In this document: piece after piece, positions 46,411-57,970 of the stretch
How positions within the stretch are numbered: position 1 is the stretch's first letter
Layout: each line of letters starts with the position of its first letter
From: Riptortus pedestris
Lineage: Eukaryota; Arthropoda; Insecta; Hemiptera; Alydidae
Assembly (NCBI GenBank): GCA_019009955.1
Contig: CM032228.1
Span: forward strand, 69,377,501-69,441,500
Length of the DNA: 64,000 nucleotides
Direction of reading: 5' to 3'
Made by a program: the position numbers and the translations under genes
The notes under the pieces: model-generated
Told to the model about the DNA's origin: nothing
Seen by the model: the letters and a program-made list of their open reading frames with translations, nothing else
The model's database searches: none

Positions 46411-48606
46411 TCTATATATATATAAAATTGTAACCACTGTCTGTACATTGATTTTTTTCGCGAAATTTCACGATAACTTTTCGTTTCACATGTCATAGAC
46501 ACCATAACTGCATTTTGTTTCTTTGGTGTCTGTTTGTTTGTTTGTTTGTTTATTTGTTTGTTTGTTTGTTACCTTTTCACGCATTAACGGCTGAACCGAA
46601 TTTTATGAAACTTGGTATGTATATTACTACTAACACAACTTAGACTTTAGGCTATATTAATATCCTCTGGGACGAACAGGAGTGGGGGTTATAAGGGAAG
46701 CCAGAAATTAAAAATAGCGATATTTCGTTTCCTATTAGTTTTTCGGCAAATATGAAAATAACAAAAGTTGTTTATTTTGTTATGTAGAGTAACTTTTGTT
46801 ATATACTTTTTTTTCGTATACCGAATTATAAACGAGATATACACTGAAACCTATAGCGGAAGTTAACAATTTTATTTGGGACAAAAGACCCAACCCAAAT
46901 AAATAAAACTCGGTATATGTATTAGCACTAACGCTTTCATTATAACAAGCCATACCAACATTTCTAGGGACGGGCAGGAGTGGGGGTTATGAGGGAAGCC
47001 AGAAATTAAAAATAGCGATATTTCGTTTCCTATTAGTTTTTCGGCAAATATGAACAGGACAAAAGTTGTTTATTTTGTAATTTAGAGTAACATTTGTTAT
47101 GTATACTTTTTTTTTATAACGAATTATAAACGAGATATACCCTAAAACCTATAGCAGAAGTGAACAATTTTATTTGGGACAAAAGACCCAACCGAAATAA
47201 ATAAAACTCGGTATGTGTATTAGTACTAACGCTTTCATTATAACAAGCTATACCAACATTTCTAGGGACGGGCAGGAGTGGGGTTTGTAAGGGAGGCCTG
47301 AATTTAAAAATAGCGGTATTTCGTTTTCTATTCGTTTTTCGGCAAATATGAACATAACAAAAGTTGTTTATTTTGTAATTTAGAGTAACATTTGTTATGT
47401 ATACATTTTTTTTATAACGAATAATTAACGAGATATACCCTAAAACCTATAGCAGAAGTGAACAATTTTATTTGGGACAGAAGACCCAACAGAAATAAAT
47501 AAAACTCGGTATGTGTATTAGTACTAACGCTTTCATTATAACAAGCTATACCAACATTTCTAGGGACGGGCAGGAGTGGGGTTTGTAAGGGAGAGTAATT
47601 TAGAGTAACTTTTGTTATATACACTTTTTTCTTATACCGAATTATAAACGAGATATACACTATAAACTAAAGCGGGAGTCAACTATTTCATTAGGCACTA
47701 ACGATTAAACCGAACTTAAAAACTCGGTATGTCAATTAGCATTAATTCTTCCATGATTATAAGCTATATTAAAATGTTTAGGTTAGAACGGGAGTGGGGG
47801 TTATAAGGGAGGCCTGAAATAAATATTCGTGATATTTCATTGTCTATTTGTTTTTTGACGAACAAGCAAATAACAAAAGTTGTTTACTTTGTTATTTAGA
47901 TTAACTTTTGTTTTATACATTTCTCCAGGAACAATGTGTGGAGCAAGTAATTTGCGTAGAAATATTGATATGCTCAGCAATTCATTCTAATTTAAACTAT
48001 GAGATACCTCACCTGGAAAAATTAATTCAAATCTCTGTTAATATTTTGTCCTTAGTAACTGAAATCTATGCATTATGCACAGGAGACGGGAAATATGGCA
48101 ATATAACAAAATATGAAATATGACAATTTGGAGGACAGTAAAAGTACTGGGACGGGTAAATGTCAAAATATTGTGCAAAGTAAAGCCTTGCCAAAAAAAT
48201 GCCATCACCATTCAGCCTCAAATCAATTCCCTACATTTTTTCGGGAACAATGTATGAAGCAAATAATTTGCGTATAATATTGATATGCTCATCAATTCAT
48301 TCCAATATGAGCTACCAGGTACCTCACATGGAAAAATGAATTCAAATCTATGTTAATATTTTGATCTTAATAATTCAAAGCTATGCATAATGCACAGGAG
48401 ACGGGAAATATGACAATATGGAGGACAGTGAAGTCTTACTTAATTTTATTATTAAAAAAATCCTCAGCAACTACGGGTATAAACCCTAAACACCGGGACG
48501 GGTAAATGTCAAAATATTGCGCAAAGTAGTAATGCCTTGCCAAAAAAAAATACCATCACCATTCAGCCTCAAATGAATTCCCGGGCGAAGCCAGGTATCT
48601 GAGCTA

Positions 48607-48607
<1 letters not shown>
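46411..48607 (+). mobile_element. Helitron-like element, long copy with partly duplicated 3' end
   Basis: Starts TCTATATATATATAAAATTG. Units recur with GATATTTCG or GGTATTTCG at about 46720, 47020 and 47323, giving a period of 300-306 bp. The 3' region is present twice (about 47920-48230 and 48235-48607), and only the second keeps the hairpin and CTGAGCTAG. Confidence 0.65.

Positions 48608-48650
<43 letters not shown>
48608..48650. repeat. (TA)n microsatellite
   Basis: TA run between a CTAG end and the next 5' end. Confidence 0.9.
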
Positions 48651-48654
<4 letters not shown>

Positions 48655-50558
48655 GTAACCTCTGTCTGTACATTGATTTTTTTCGCGAAATTTCACGATA
48701 ACTTTTCGTTTCACATGTCATAGACACCATATCTGCATTTTGTTTCTTTCGTGTATGTTTGTTTGTTTGTTTGTTTGTTACCTTTTCACGCATAAACGGC
48801 TGAACCGAATTTTATGAAACTTGGTATGTATATTACTACTAACCCAACTTAGACTTTAGGCTATATTAATTTTCTCTGAGACGAACAGGAGTGGGGGTTA
48901 TAAGGGAAGCCTGAAATTAAAAACAGCGATATTTCGTTTTCTATTGGTTTTTAGGTAAATATGCACATAACAAAAGTTGTTTATTTTGTTATTTAGAGTA
49001 ACTTTTGTTATATACACTTTTGTCGTATACCGAAGTTTAAATGCGTTATATGCTAAAAATTATAGCGGGAGTCATTAATTTTATTGGGCTCAAAAGACAA
49101 CCGAACTACTCAAACTCTGTATGTTTATTAGTGTTGACGCCTTAATTATCATAAGCCATACCAACATTTCTAGGGACGAGCAGGAGTGGGGTTTGTAAGG
49201 GAGGCCTAAAATTAACAGTAGTGATATTTCGTTTCCTATTGGTTTTTCGACAAACATGCCCATGACAAAAGTTGTTTATTTTGTTGTTTTCAGTAACTTT
49301 TGTTATATTCACTTTTGTCGTATAGAAAAGTATAAACGAGATATACACTAAAATCTAAAGCGGGAGCCAACAATTTTGTTGGGCACTAACGATTGAACCG
49401 AACTTAGCAAAACTCGGTGTGTGAATTAGCATTAATTCTTCCATGATTATAAGCTATATTAAAAATTTTAGGTTCAAAGGGGAGTGGGGATTTTAAGAGA
49501 GGCTGAAATGAAAAACTCGCTTTTTATATTTTCTATTTGTTTTTCGGCAAACGTGCACATAACAAAAGTTGTTTACTTTGTTATTTTGAGTAACTTTTGT
49601 GTGCATTCACTTTTGTCGTAAAATGAAGTAAACACGGGGTATACGCTAAACGGGAGTCAATAATTATATTAGTACTTATTTAAGGGGTTTTAATAAATGA
49701 ATATTATGACAAATGATGTGATGTTTTCGTCTTATATGATAGTTCAAAGTATGATTCGGATTAGTGAGGTTATAAATCTTCGTCACCCTCTCCTCATTTA
49801 TTTATTTTTCCTAGAAAATAACTTGGTTATTTATTTCCAATAGAAATATAAACTAAAAGAGCATTTCCATTATTTAATTTGTATAATGTACCTTGATGTT
49901 ATTGAAACAAATATGTAATATAATAACAATTAAACGTTAATGGTAATGTCATTATGACAAAAAACAATATGCGTTTAAACTCGATATGATATTTTTAGGG
50001 TACCACTATTATTTAATTCCATCCGGTAGATAAATTATAAAATAATGTTTTGCATCAATAATATAAGTAGAAGAATGTTGAGAAGTCACATGCGGGAGCG
50101 GAAGATGACGGGAGCCTTACCAGTTAATTGAGTTTACTTATTTCCCGTCTGGCATTACTGGATGCGATTTCCAGTGAGATTCACTATTACAAATATAATC
50201 TTACGTGCAAAACTTTGCCTATACTATGTGAGCTCGGATTGGCTTTTGAAAAGAAATATGTTCATTATAGATGATATTTAATTGTAATAAATGCTACCCA
50301 TGATTATGGTTTGAACTATTGAAAAACGGTGAGTCAAAAAGTGTAGAGGGATAGATTAGGAACACATTTTCATTTATCCTTCAAAAATAAAATTTCTACT
50401 CTATTAATCCCCAAAAGTTACCCTTCAGGGTTGGCTATTTCGGAAAATCATTACATCGTGGAGGGAAGTGTAATTGTACACATTGAAGTCTTACTATCAA
50501 AATACCATCATTAGTCAGTCGAGAATGATTTCCCGGGCATCGCCGGGTACCTTAGCTA

Positions 50559-50559
<1 letters not shown>
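48645..50559 (+). mobile_element. Helitron-like element, copy with unique block
   Basis: 5' end ATAATTGTAACCTCTG, two to three units, then the unique block 49690-50300 (shared with about 15470-16150 and 24060-24890), ending CATCGCCGGGTACC then TTAGCTAG at 50559. Confidence 0.65.
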
Positions 50560-50611
<52 letters not shown>

Positions 50612-50618
50612 TATATAA
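50560..50618. repeat. (TA)n microsatellite
   Basis: TA run between the CTAG end and the inverted FAS segment. Confidence 0.9.
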
Positions 50619-50621
50619 AGT

Positions 50622-51022
50622 AAATACTAGAATGCACATCAGAAATAAATTTTAATTGTATTAGAAAAAATAATAAAAAAAAAAGATTTTTGATTGAGTA
50701 ACAATTTAAATATCAAAACTTACTAAATACCAAGACAAAGGAATAAATGGACACCCATGAACTTTATAATCCAAGAGATATTTGGATTCTCCATGGGCTG
50801 GATTCACTATGATTGATCTGGATTTAGCAATACTGCTGTCTATATACTGTAATGAAAAGGAAGTTTGTAAAATGTATGTAATTAATTTCCTTAAACACTC
50901 TATGAAGGAGGAATTTTTCCTTCGCTCATCAGTTGTATTTGGCATTGTACTCAACAAACAGTACAATGATAAAAAAAACTATAACTAATACATAGATTGA
51001 TGGCTCTAAATATAATAAAAAG
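50622..51022 (-). repeat. Inverted copy of the FAS DH-exon segment (partner 60625-61022)
   Basis: The reverse complement matches 60625-61022, including intron on both sides and a short LINE-derived stretch (TTTAGAGCCA and following) upstream of the exon. It therefore arose after that LINE piece was already beside the exon. Confidence 0.88.
50724..50846 (-). pseudogene. Duplicated FAS dehydratase exon in reverse orientation
   Basis: 123 bp, the same length as 60801-60923, with its own CATTACAG acceptor and GTAAGT donor on the - strand and no stop. It differs at five of 41 residues: Met to Ile, Arg to Ser, Leu to Ile, Tyr to His, Val to Phe. DYKVHGCPFIP still lacks the catalytic His (Tyr). It points against the gene, so it cannot join the main transcript. 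Conserved frame and splice sites may mean recent origin only. Confidence 0.82.
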
Positions 51023-51124
51023 TTACACTTAATATTCACGGTGTTAAGTGTTACCAGTAGAATTCTGTCTCATCTACAAACTATTGAAATACATTTTTAC
51101 TTATATAATACATTCGTTAAAAAA

Positions 51125-51245
51125 AAGGTCAAATTCTAAAACTTCTGGTGTTAAGTGCTACCAGTAGGTAGATTTATCTATTGCGAAACTTCACGAGGGA
51201 AATCTGCTTAGTTTACGCAGTCCCTGCATGACAGACTTTTTTTTT
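51125..51245 (+). repeat. Family B 3'-end fragment
   Basis: GGTGTTAAGTGCTACCAGTAG, then GGGAAATCTGCTTAGTTTAC and CCCTGCATGACAGACTTTT, the family B end. Confidence 0.6.
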
Positions 51246-51402
51246 ATTATATTGTACTGCATTTTACAATGCTCTGAGACAGAGTAGGGCAAAAATGATC
51301 TAAAACTAAGCCTGTTGGAAATAGAATCCAAAAAATAAATTTAATTAAAATCAGAAGTTTATTTTTGCCCTTCAAAATATTAACATACCTTAATCATTTC
51401 AG

Positions 51403-51632
51403 GAAAAGGTTTCAATGAAATAAAAAATGAGTTGCCAGAAGGTATAGAAGTTGCTTGTCATAACTCAGAGAACAGCTGTACTCTTTCTGGTCCTGCAAAA
51501 CTTATGGAAGAATACATAAACAAATTGAAAAAGAAGGAAGTATTTGCAAAGCTAGTCAATGTTGCCAACATTGCCTATCACAGCAAATACATTCAGCCAG
51601 CAGCGCCTGCCTTACTCATATATTTAAAAGAG
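51403..51632 (+). CDS. FASN: FAS-like exon 9: acyltransferase, catalytic His
   Basis: The acceptor is TTTCAG and the donor GTATGA; phase 1 to 0. VACHNSENSCTLSGPAK matches the VxACHNSxDxxTxSGP block. NIAYHSKYI carries the catalytic His (51579-51581) that pairs with Ser of exon 8. The ferredoxin-like subdomain KLMEEYINKLKKKEVFAKLV is normal. Confidence 0.94.
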
Positions 51633-53267
51633 GTATGAGCTTTATGTAGAATCTGATTTAACAATGGTCTTCATTGGTGATTTCAAGCTCATCATGTGGT
51701 CAATTGGTCATCCTTCTTGATTAGAGCAGGCTCTATGATATGAACAGAACAGTTCAATAAAATAAAAATGTTATTCTACATAGAAATTATTTGATTGTTG
51801 CTTTAAATGGTACATTCCAGTAGGCTTTATCTGTGATATTTAAAATTCAAATAGATAAGGAAATGAATGGGGCCTGCTGATTTCCAAGGACTACAAGTTA
51901 CTTTTGAAAATTTTTGACTTACCTAATTATGTATTTTAATGAAATGGATACTTGAGATTGGGAGTATCCTCACAGAACTGACCTCCTTCCATTTACGTCA
52001 TTCTCAGCAGCTAGTTTCTTTCAGAGGCAGAAAATGAGGCTCTCCCGAGTTTTCCTGCAGATCATTTAATACTTCTGCCTGCTCCTGAAGCTTTTCTAGT
52101 TCTACCTGGGATAAATCATTCATTGACAGTTTCATTACTCCAGCATGGATCACCCAAGAGTGACACCGAGAAAAAAAATGCTGTTGTGTCAGTTTTTAGT
52201 TGTAGATAGCGCCTACATTACCTGGATAATGTCAAACAAGTATTAGATTTTGCGATTGCAACTCCCTAAAAGTTGGGGGGGGGGTTGAATGTCATGAAGT
52301 GTTATCTTTAAAAATATCTGTTTTTCATTTTTGGTACACTGATTGTTTTATAGTGGTTTTTATGTGGCAGAAGTCCTTGCTTCAACTGTTTTTTAAATAT
52401 TTCATTACTGGCTAAAACCTTAACTGCCAGTGTAAGTGTTTGCTTTCTCATAGCTTTATGCAGTGAGAGAATGAATTGTTTTTAGGTTTTGTATTTTAGG
52501 TATTTGCAGTAGTTATTTAATGTAGTAAAATGATAATTTGATATCAATAATAATTTTGTAGTCAATAAGGTACAATAAGTACATTTCACAGTCAGTTCTT
52601 ATGAATCAATATAGCCGAAAATTTAGTATATAAATATCAAAATAAAATAATTGCATGCATGCCCTTATTAATTCCTGTAATTCAAACAAAAAATATTAAA
52701 CATGAAAATTCAAATTATAAAATAAATACTTACTCCTCCCTTTCTATTGCCTCCATATTTTCATAGTTATTGATGCATTACATTGAAAATGTGAATGTGT
52801 AGGTGTTTCATAAAGAGAAACAAAATAAAAAACAAAACAAAAAAAAAATATCTGTTTAATAATTTTTTTGCAAAGGAAAAACTAAATTTCAATTGTATAT
52901 TCAAATACAAAAATAATCATGATGAAAAATATTTCAATTGTTTCATTCAATTCATGAAAGAGAATTTGCTAAATCCTTAAGAGGTTTAAGGGATTAACAT
53001 TTACATCCATTTTCAGGTGGTTGTGGAAAAGCATTTGAATCGTTTTATCTTTGACATCCAGAATATATATGTGCGTAGTTTTCAATGGGCCTCATTTTTA
53101 GTATATTCTCTTAGTGATTGAAAGAAATAATAATAAATAATATTGTAAAGGATACCAGATTATACAATTTTGATTTTAAATCTTTGAATGAAACATTTGA
53201 AAATTAGTTTTAAATTTTTTTTTTTTTTTTTTTTATCTTGTTTCTTTTTATGTAACACCAACACAAG
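51633..53267. other. Intron 9, first part; short protein-like frame on - strand
   Basis: Mostly AT-rich. At about 52005-52180 (-) a frame gives LSMNDLSQVELEKLQEQAEV then LNDLQENSGEPHF, a possible coiled coil ending in a stop. It is too short to classify. A block near 53020-53075 recurs at about 54110-54165. Confidence 0.35.
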
Positions 53268-53271
53268 ATAT

Positions 53272-53830
53272 TTTTAGCAGATTTCCCTGAAGGGAAATCA
53301 GCTATTGAGATCGTACTCATGACTCAATTTTTGACAAATTTCCTCAAACGTCCATCCTACTGAGGAGATAACGAAAATGAGGTCCATTCAAAACTATATA
53401 TACAACTGCAATATAAATATACTCTTACAATTTTTGTTTGATCGTTACCAAACTCGATATTTAAATGTTTAATGTAAACGTTAATCAAGTTTGTTAATGG
53501 CTGAAATCCGACCATTGGGAGGGGGGGGTTTAGAGGACGGGAATTTAGACAATTTTTAATATCTCCTTCATTATGTCTGGGATCTTATTGCAAATTTAAT
53601 GTTTTATAAATGTTATGTACATTTTTTCAATATCTTGTTCAACCGAGATATTTGCATTTTTAATTTTTGCCTTCAGTAAACCCCCACTCCTCCTGATGTC
53701 ATTTTAACAAGAAGCACTTTATTTTAAGACTAAATACCAAATATTGTTCTATTTGAACTTTTACGTTTTGAGATACGTGGCGCACGTGGGAATACTGCTT
53801 AGTTAACTCAGCCCTGCATGGCGGGCTTTT
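53272..53830 (+). mobile_element. Family B repeat, complete short copy
   Basis: Starts TTTTAGCAGATTTCCCTGAA (a hairpin with GGGAAATC), continues CAGCTATTGAGATCG, CCGAGATATTTGCATTTT, and ends CTGCTTAGTTAACTCAG and GGCGGGCTTTT. No coding sequence. Confidence 0.62.
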
Positions 53831-54665
53831 AAATGTAAGAGCAGAAAAAAATTCATTAGAATGAAGCATTATATCTCCAAAGAGTATATCAGAATTTACA
53901 GTGACATATATCCTTTAATTTCAAAGATACAGAAATGCCAGTACTGGTTCTTGAATAACTTTTTAACTTTTAGAGTAAACAATAGGTGTCGTCTGGAGAT
54001 TTGCAACATTTTGACACCCATCAAAGTTCAAGAATAATGTTTTATGGTGAAACTAGAGATGGAGATCTACAAATTTGTCCTCTGGCATTTTTTTGTTAAA
54101 TCATCTGATTAGCCCTGAAAAACATTTGAACCGTTTTATCTTTGACGTCCTGAGTATATGCATAGTTGACCTCATTCTTTTCATCTCCTGGATGGGAATG
54201 GTGGGCATTTGAAAATATTTTGAAAATTGTAATGAGTACAACCTCAATAGCTGATTTCGCTTAAGGGAGATCTGCTAAAAGACATGATACGTAAGCATGT
54301 GGTTGGTTGTATGTATATACGTTTTCATATATGTTACATTATTCTTATTTTATTTCTATTGCTTCCACCATGTCCAATAAATAAGTCCTTATACTAATAA
54401 TAATAATTGTATATGCTGCCTCGAACAACAAAATGCCGATTTCTGCTAAATTTATTTATTTTCACTCAAGTATATATAGTTGTTTTTTAAAAGTTTAAAT
54501 ATGTATATTTTCCAATTAAATAAAAACAGTATTACATTTTGTACATTTTCATTTACTTAATAAAAGAATGTTAAAATATTAAAATAATATAGTTGACTGA
54601 ATTTATTTGTAGTTTATGTTTATCACTTAGAGGTTTTTAATTGGTTTTGTTTTAAATTTCTGCAG
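53831..54665. other. Intron 9, last part, with a reversed family B 5' fragment
   Basis: About 54168-54282 is the reversed family B 5' end (GTACAACCTCAATAGCTG, GATCTGCTAAAA). The rest is plain intron sequence ending in TTTCTGCAG. Confidence 0.5.
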
Positions 54666-54967
54666 GTCATTCCAAACCCTAAGCTTCGATCTTCAAAGTG
54701 GATATCAAGTTCTGTTCCTGAAAGTGATTGGGGCCTAGAATCAGCTAAATATTGTTCTGCAGAGTATCACACTAACAATCTTCTGGGGAGTGTCCTCTTT
54801 GAAGAAGCAGCTAGACACATACCCCCTGATGCTGTAATTATAGAAATTGCACCTCATGCACTTCTTCAAGCAATCCTCAAAAGGAGTTTTCCAAATGCTG
54901 TTCATGTTCCACTGACAAACCGTGCAGATAATCAAGGATTAATATTTTTTATGAATGCCCTTGGAAC
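54666..54967 (+). CDS. FASN: FAS-like exon 10: acyltransferase C-terminal part
   Basis: 302 bp, phase 0 to 2, acceptor CTGCAG, donor GTGAGT. YHTNNLLGSVLFEEAARHIP and VIIEIAPHALLQAILKRSF are the highly conserved YxVNNLxSPVLFxEA and EIAPHALLQAxLKR blocks. Asn of the NN pair, which helps position the substrate, is present. Confidence 0.94.
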
Positions 54968-56393
54968 GTGAGTTCATATAAATTATTTATATTTTAAATG
55001 TCAGTATAGAAGTATTATTTGATGTAATTGGAACAACCAAAATAATATCAAGAATAGCCAAATATTGTAAATACACATATGTCAGGCCAAATTGCAATGT
55101 AGAAAAATATAATAACTGAAGTATACTTACTGGCTACCAGGTCATGAAAATCTGGGAAAGAACACTCAAGTGGACCATTTTGCCAGAAATGTTGGTGACA
55201 GAAATCATCCAGATTTAAATTTAATCACTCTCCAAGGTGCAACAACCTTTACAAACACATCAATCATTCAATACTGGCTACATACATGGACTATACTCAC
55301 GTGCACGCGCACGCGCGCGTGTGTTTGTATGCACATGCGCTCGCATTTATGAATTAAAAGTGTTATTTATATCTATATTTTTATATATTGATGACACATT
55401 AGTTGTAAATACATGTAAGTAACACTAACAAGAAATAAGTATACTTATACAAACAGTGTTACATTATCCAAATCCTTATGTACAGCAGGAAATTCCTCAT
55501 GTTCGCCCTTCAGAGATTATGTCAAGTTTTGGAAGCTGGGAAAGACTATAATCACCACTTAATACTTGTATATCCCTGGCTTTTTCTACTATGTCCTTCT
55601 CCTTGCTCACCCCCCCCCCTCAAATACTATGGAATATCCAAGAAATTCCTCCATTCAAGAACTCATTAAAACTCTCAACTTCAGGCAGGAGTTATTCAGT
55701 AATTTAACTGAAGTGATAAAATATGATCCTGATGCTGTCTGCTCTAGAACCTCCATCAAAGTTAATGTTTGTCGATTTTTTGAAATCCTACAGTTTCTTT
55801 CCTCTCGGCATTTTCCAGCTAGGCAACTATTAAAGACACTGCCATGTTCATAGCTCCTTCCTGACAGATGTTTTTTGAAAATACTATGGTGCTAAAAGTA
55901 GAGCAAAGAGAATCAAAGTTTATGAGGGGCTCAACAAGTTTTATTTGGCCTTGGAGATGGTTTGGGAGAGAGTATCACTATAGATTTGTGCTATGATAAT
56001 CCCTACTACTAAGTTTATGGTTAGTTAAAAACTACTAAGTTTTCCATTCTAAAACCTTATGAAACAAACAAACAATATTCAGATTGTAACAGATATTGAC
56101 AGTACTTTAGTGCATCAATATTCATATTGTCAGTGAGATCTGGAGGTTTACAGCACAATCTATTGAACAAAAAAGCTCTTTGGGGTTTTTGTAAGCAATT
56201 TTAGAAAAGGTGCTTCATTTAGGTAGGTTGTTTGATTTCACTGAAACTGATGCTGGAAGACTCCTGGCTGGAGTTTGGGAGTTTTAATGAGTTCATGAAT
56301 GGAGGAATATTCTTCTTATTTATTTTCTTATGTAGTTCTGATAATGTTTAAATAGTATATTGGACTAATTTGGAATTAATATCTTTTTTACAG
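54968..56393. other. Intron 10, no gene; short inverted repeat
   Basis: A segment at about 55637-55690 (TTCCTCCATTCAAGAACTC) recurs inverted at about 56255-56315. Purine/pyrimidine alternation (CACGCGCACGCGCGCG) occurs near 55301-55322. No domain was recognised. Confidence 0.45.
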
Positions 56394-56547
56394 ATTATAT
56401 TTAGAAGGTGTTGACATGGATCTTGAAAAAATGTATCCACTTATTGAATTTCCTGTTTCTTGTGGGACACAATGCTTAGATGAGCTTGTGGTTTGGGATC
56501 ATACAGAAAAATGGAGAATGGCCCTTGAACATACCATGGAAGATATA
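56394..56547 (+). CDS. FASN: FAS-like exon 11: MAT-DH linker
   Basis: 154 bp, phase 2 to 0. YLEGVDMDLEKMYPLIEFPV then ELVVWDHTEKW matches the linker with GxNxNPNxLFPxVEFP and WDHSxxW that precedes the dehydratase. Confidence 0.92.
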
Positions 56548-57309
56548 GTATGTGTTTTTCATTTCTGTGATATTCTATACATACCTAAATAATTAGGTTT
56601 ATTTTTATAAAGGGTTATTTATCTAAGCTACAAATGCTAATTGTGACTAGTTATCTGATGTTTTCGATCTTGTGTGCAATCACCAGGGTGGAAATTACTT
56701 TACTCTTATGAAATAGTAATAACTACCAGTTTGACGAGACCAATGGAATAAACAAACTTACTACTTTTGGTTAACTAGAGCTCTAACTAGAATTTAGTAT
56801 GCCAAGAGTACATCTCAGGACTACATAATTATCAGGATAATTGAATTTAATGCCATTTGTTCGGACAGCTGCATGTAAATTTATACATGCTTCGTGCATG
56901 TAAGATTAAATGGAGTACTGGATGGTCTACCATATAACATATAAAAAATATAATTCAATATGAAGTTATGAATGAAGGAAGTAAGGTAATATGAGGTTTG
57001 GAGGAAGAAGAAGGATCATGGTGATGGCAAGAGAATAATAAGAATTAGGACTGGGGAATATTTGAATAAATAGTACTACTGAAAAAGGTGAACTGAATGA
57101 ACATTCTAGATAGACTGAACCACTATGCATGAATAGTAAGACTTAAGAGCTAGACGTACTGAACCGCCATGCATGAATTGTAAGACTAAGAGCAAGACAG
57201 GGAATTTCTAGATGAGACGAATTCCAACAAGGGAGGAACACACTCCGATGCAACTAGTAATGAGGTGGATTGGGATGAGGGGACCCTCAAGAAAACAAAA
57301 AGTCTTCTT
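56548..57309. other. Start of intron 11, nothing recognised
   Basis: No open frame of note. A short near-tandem repeat (GAACCACTATGCATGAAT and GAACCGCCATGCATGAAT) occurs at about 57117-57180. Confidence 0.5.
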
Positions 57310-57314
57310 ATGGT

Positions 57315-57499
57315 TGTTAAGGTGAAAGGAAAACACTCTGATAAAGACTTTAATTGATTGTAATTATTAACTGAACTTTCTAACACGAGGCCGAAGCGCA
57401 CAACATATAGCGACTCACTACAACATACTGCATCCTGTCGACAAGGAGGTACAACTCTTACATAGAGGACAGAAATATAAATGTACAATATACTTAACA
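57315..57499 (-). repeat. Deleted Copia 3' LTR
   Basis: 185 bp, partner of 59107-59291. Confidence 0.88.
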
Positions 57500-57970
57500 C
57501 GCCTCCTTACATTTATATTTAACAAAAAAACATAATTAATCAATTAAACATAAAATACAATACAAGAACTTACATTTCCAAAGACAACATTTCTCTAAAT
57601 TTCATAAACTTATAAAGTTTAGCTAAAGATTCAATGTAAGTTTTCTGACTCAAGGATTAACAGTTGAGGCTTTCATAATCAATGTCATCTGAACACCCAC
57701 TTAACATCTAACACTTTCTTTTCTTGAGGTCGATCAACTATCAACCATGTGTCGTTTTCAGCAAGACTGCTCATTCCCTTGTCCATCGCCACCTTCCACA
57801 TTTCAGCATCTTCAGAGTTCATCGCCTCCTCAAATGTACTTGGTGCCAAAGCATTGCAAAATTAGCAGATATGCAATAATATCCAAACTCTTCATCAAAG
57901 CGGTTTGGAGGTTTAATTATTCTTGTAGGTCGTGTGATTGTCTTTTTCATGTCTTCTTCATTTTTACAGT

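Noticed and set aside
50622..51022. Second, inverted FAS gene
   Set aside because: Only one exon and its near flanks are present. No neighbouring exons occur on the - strand.
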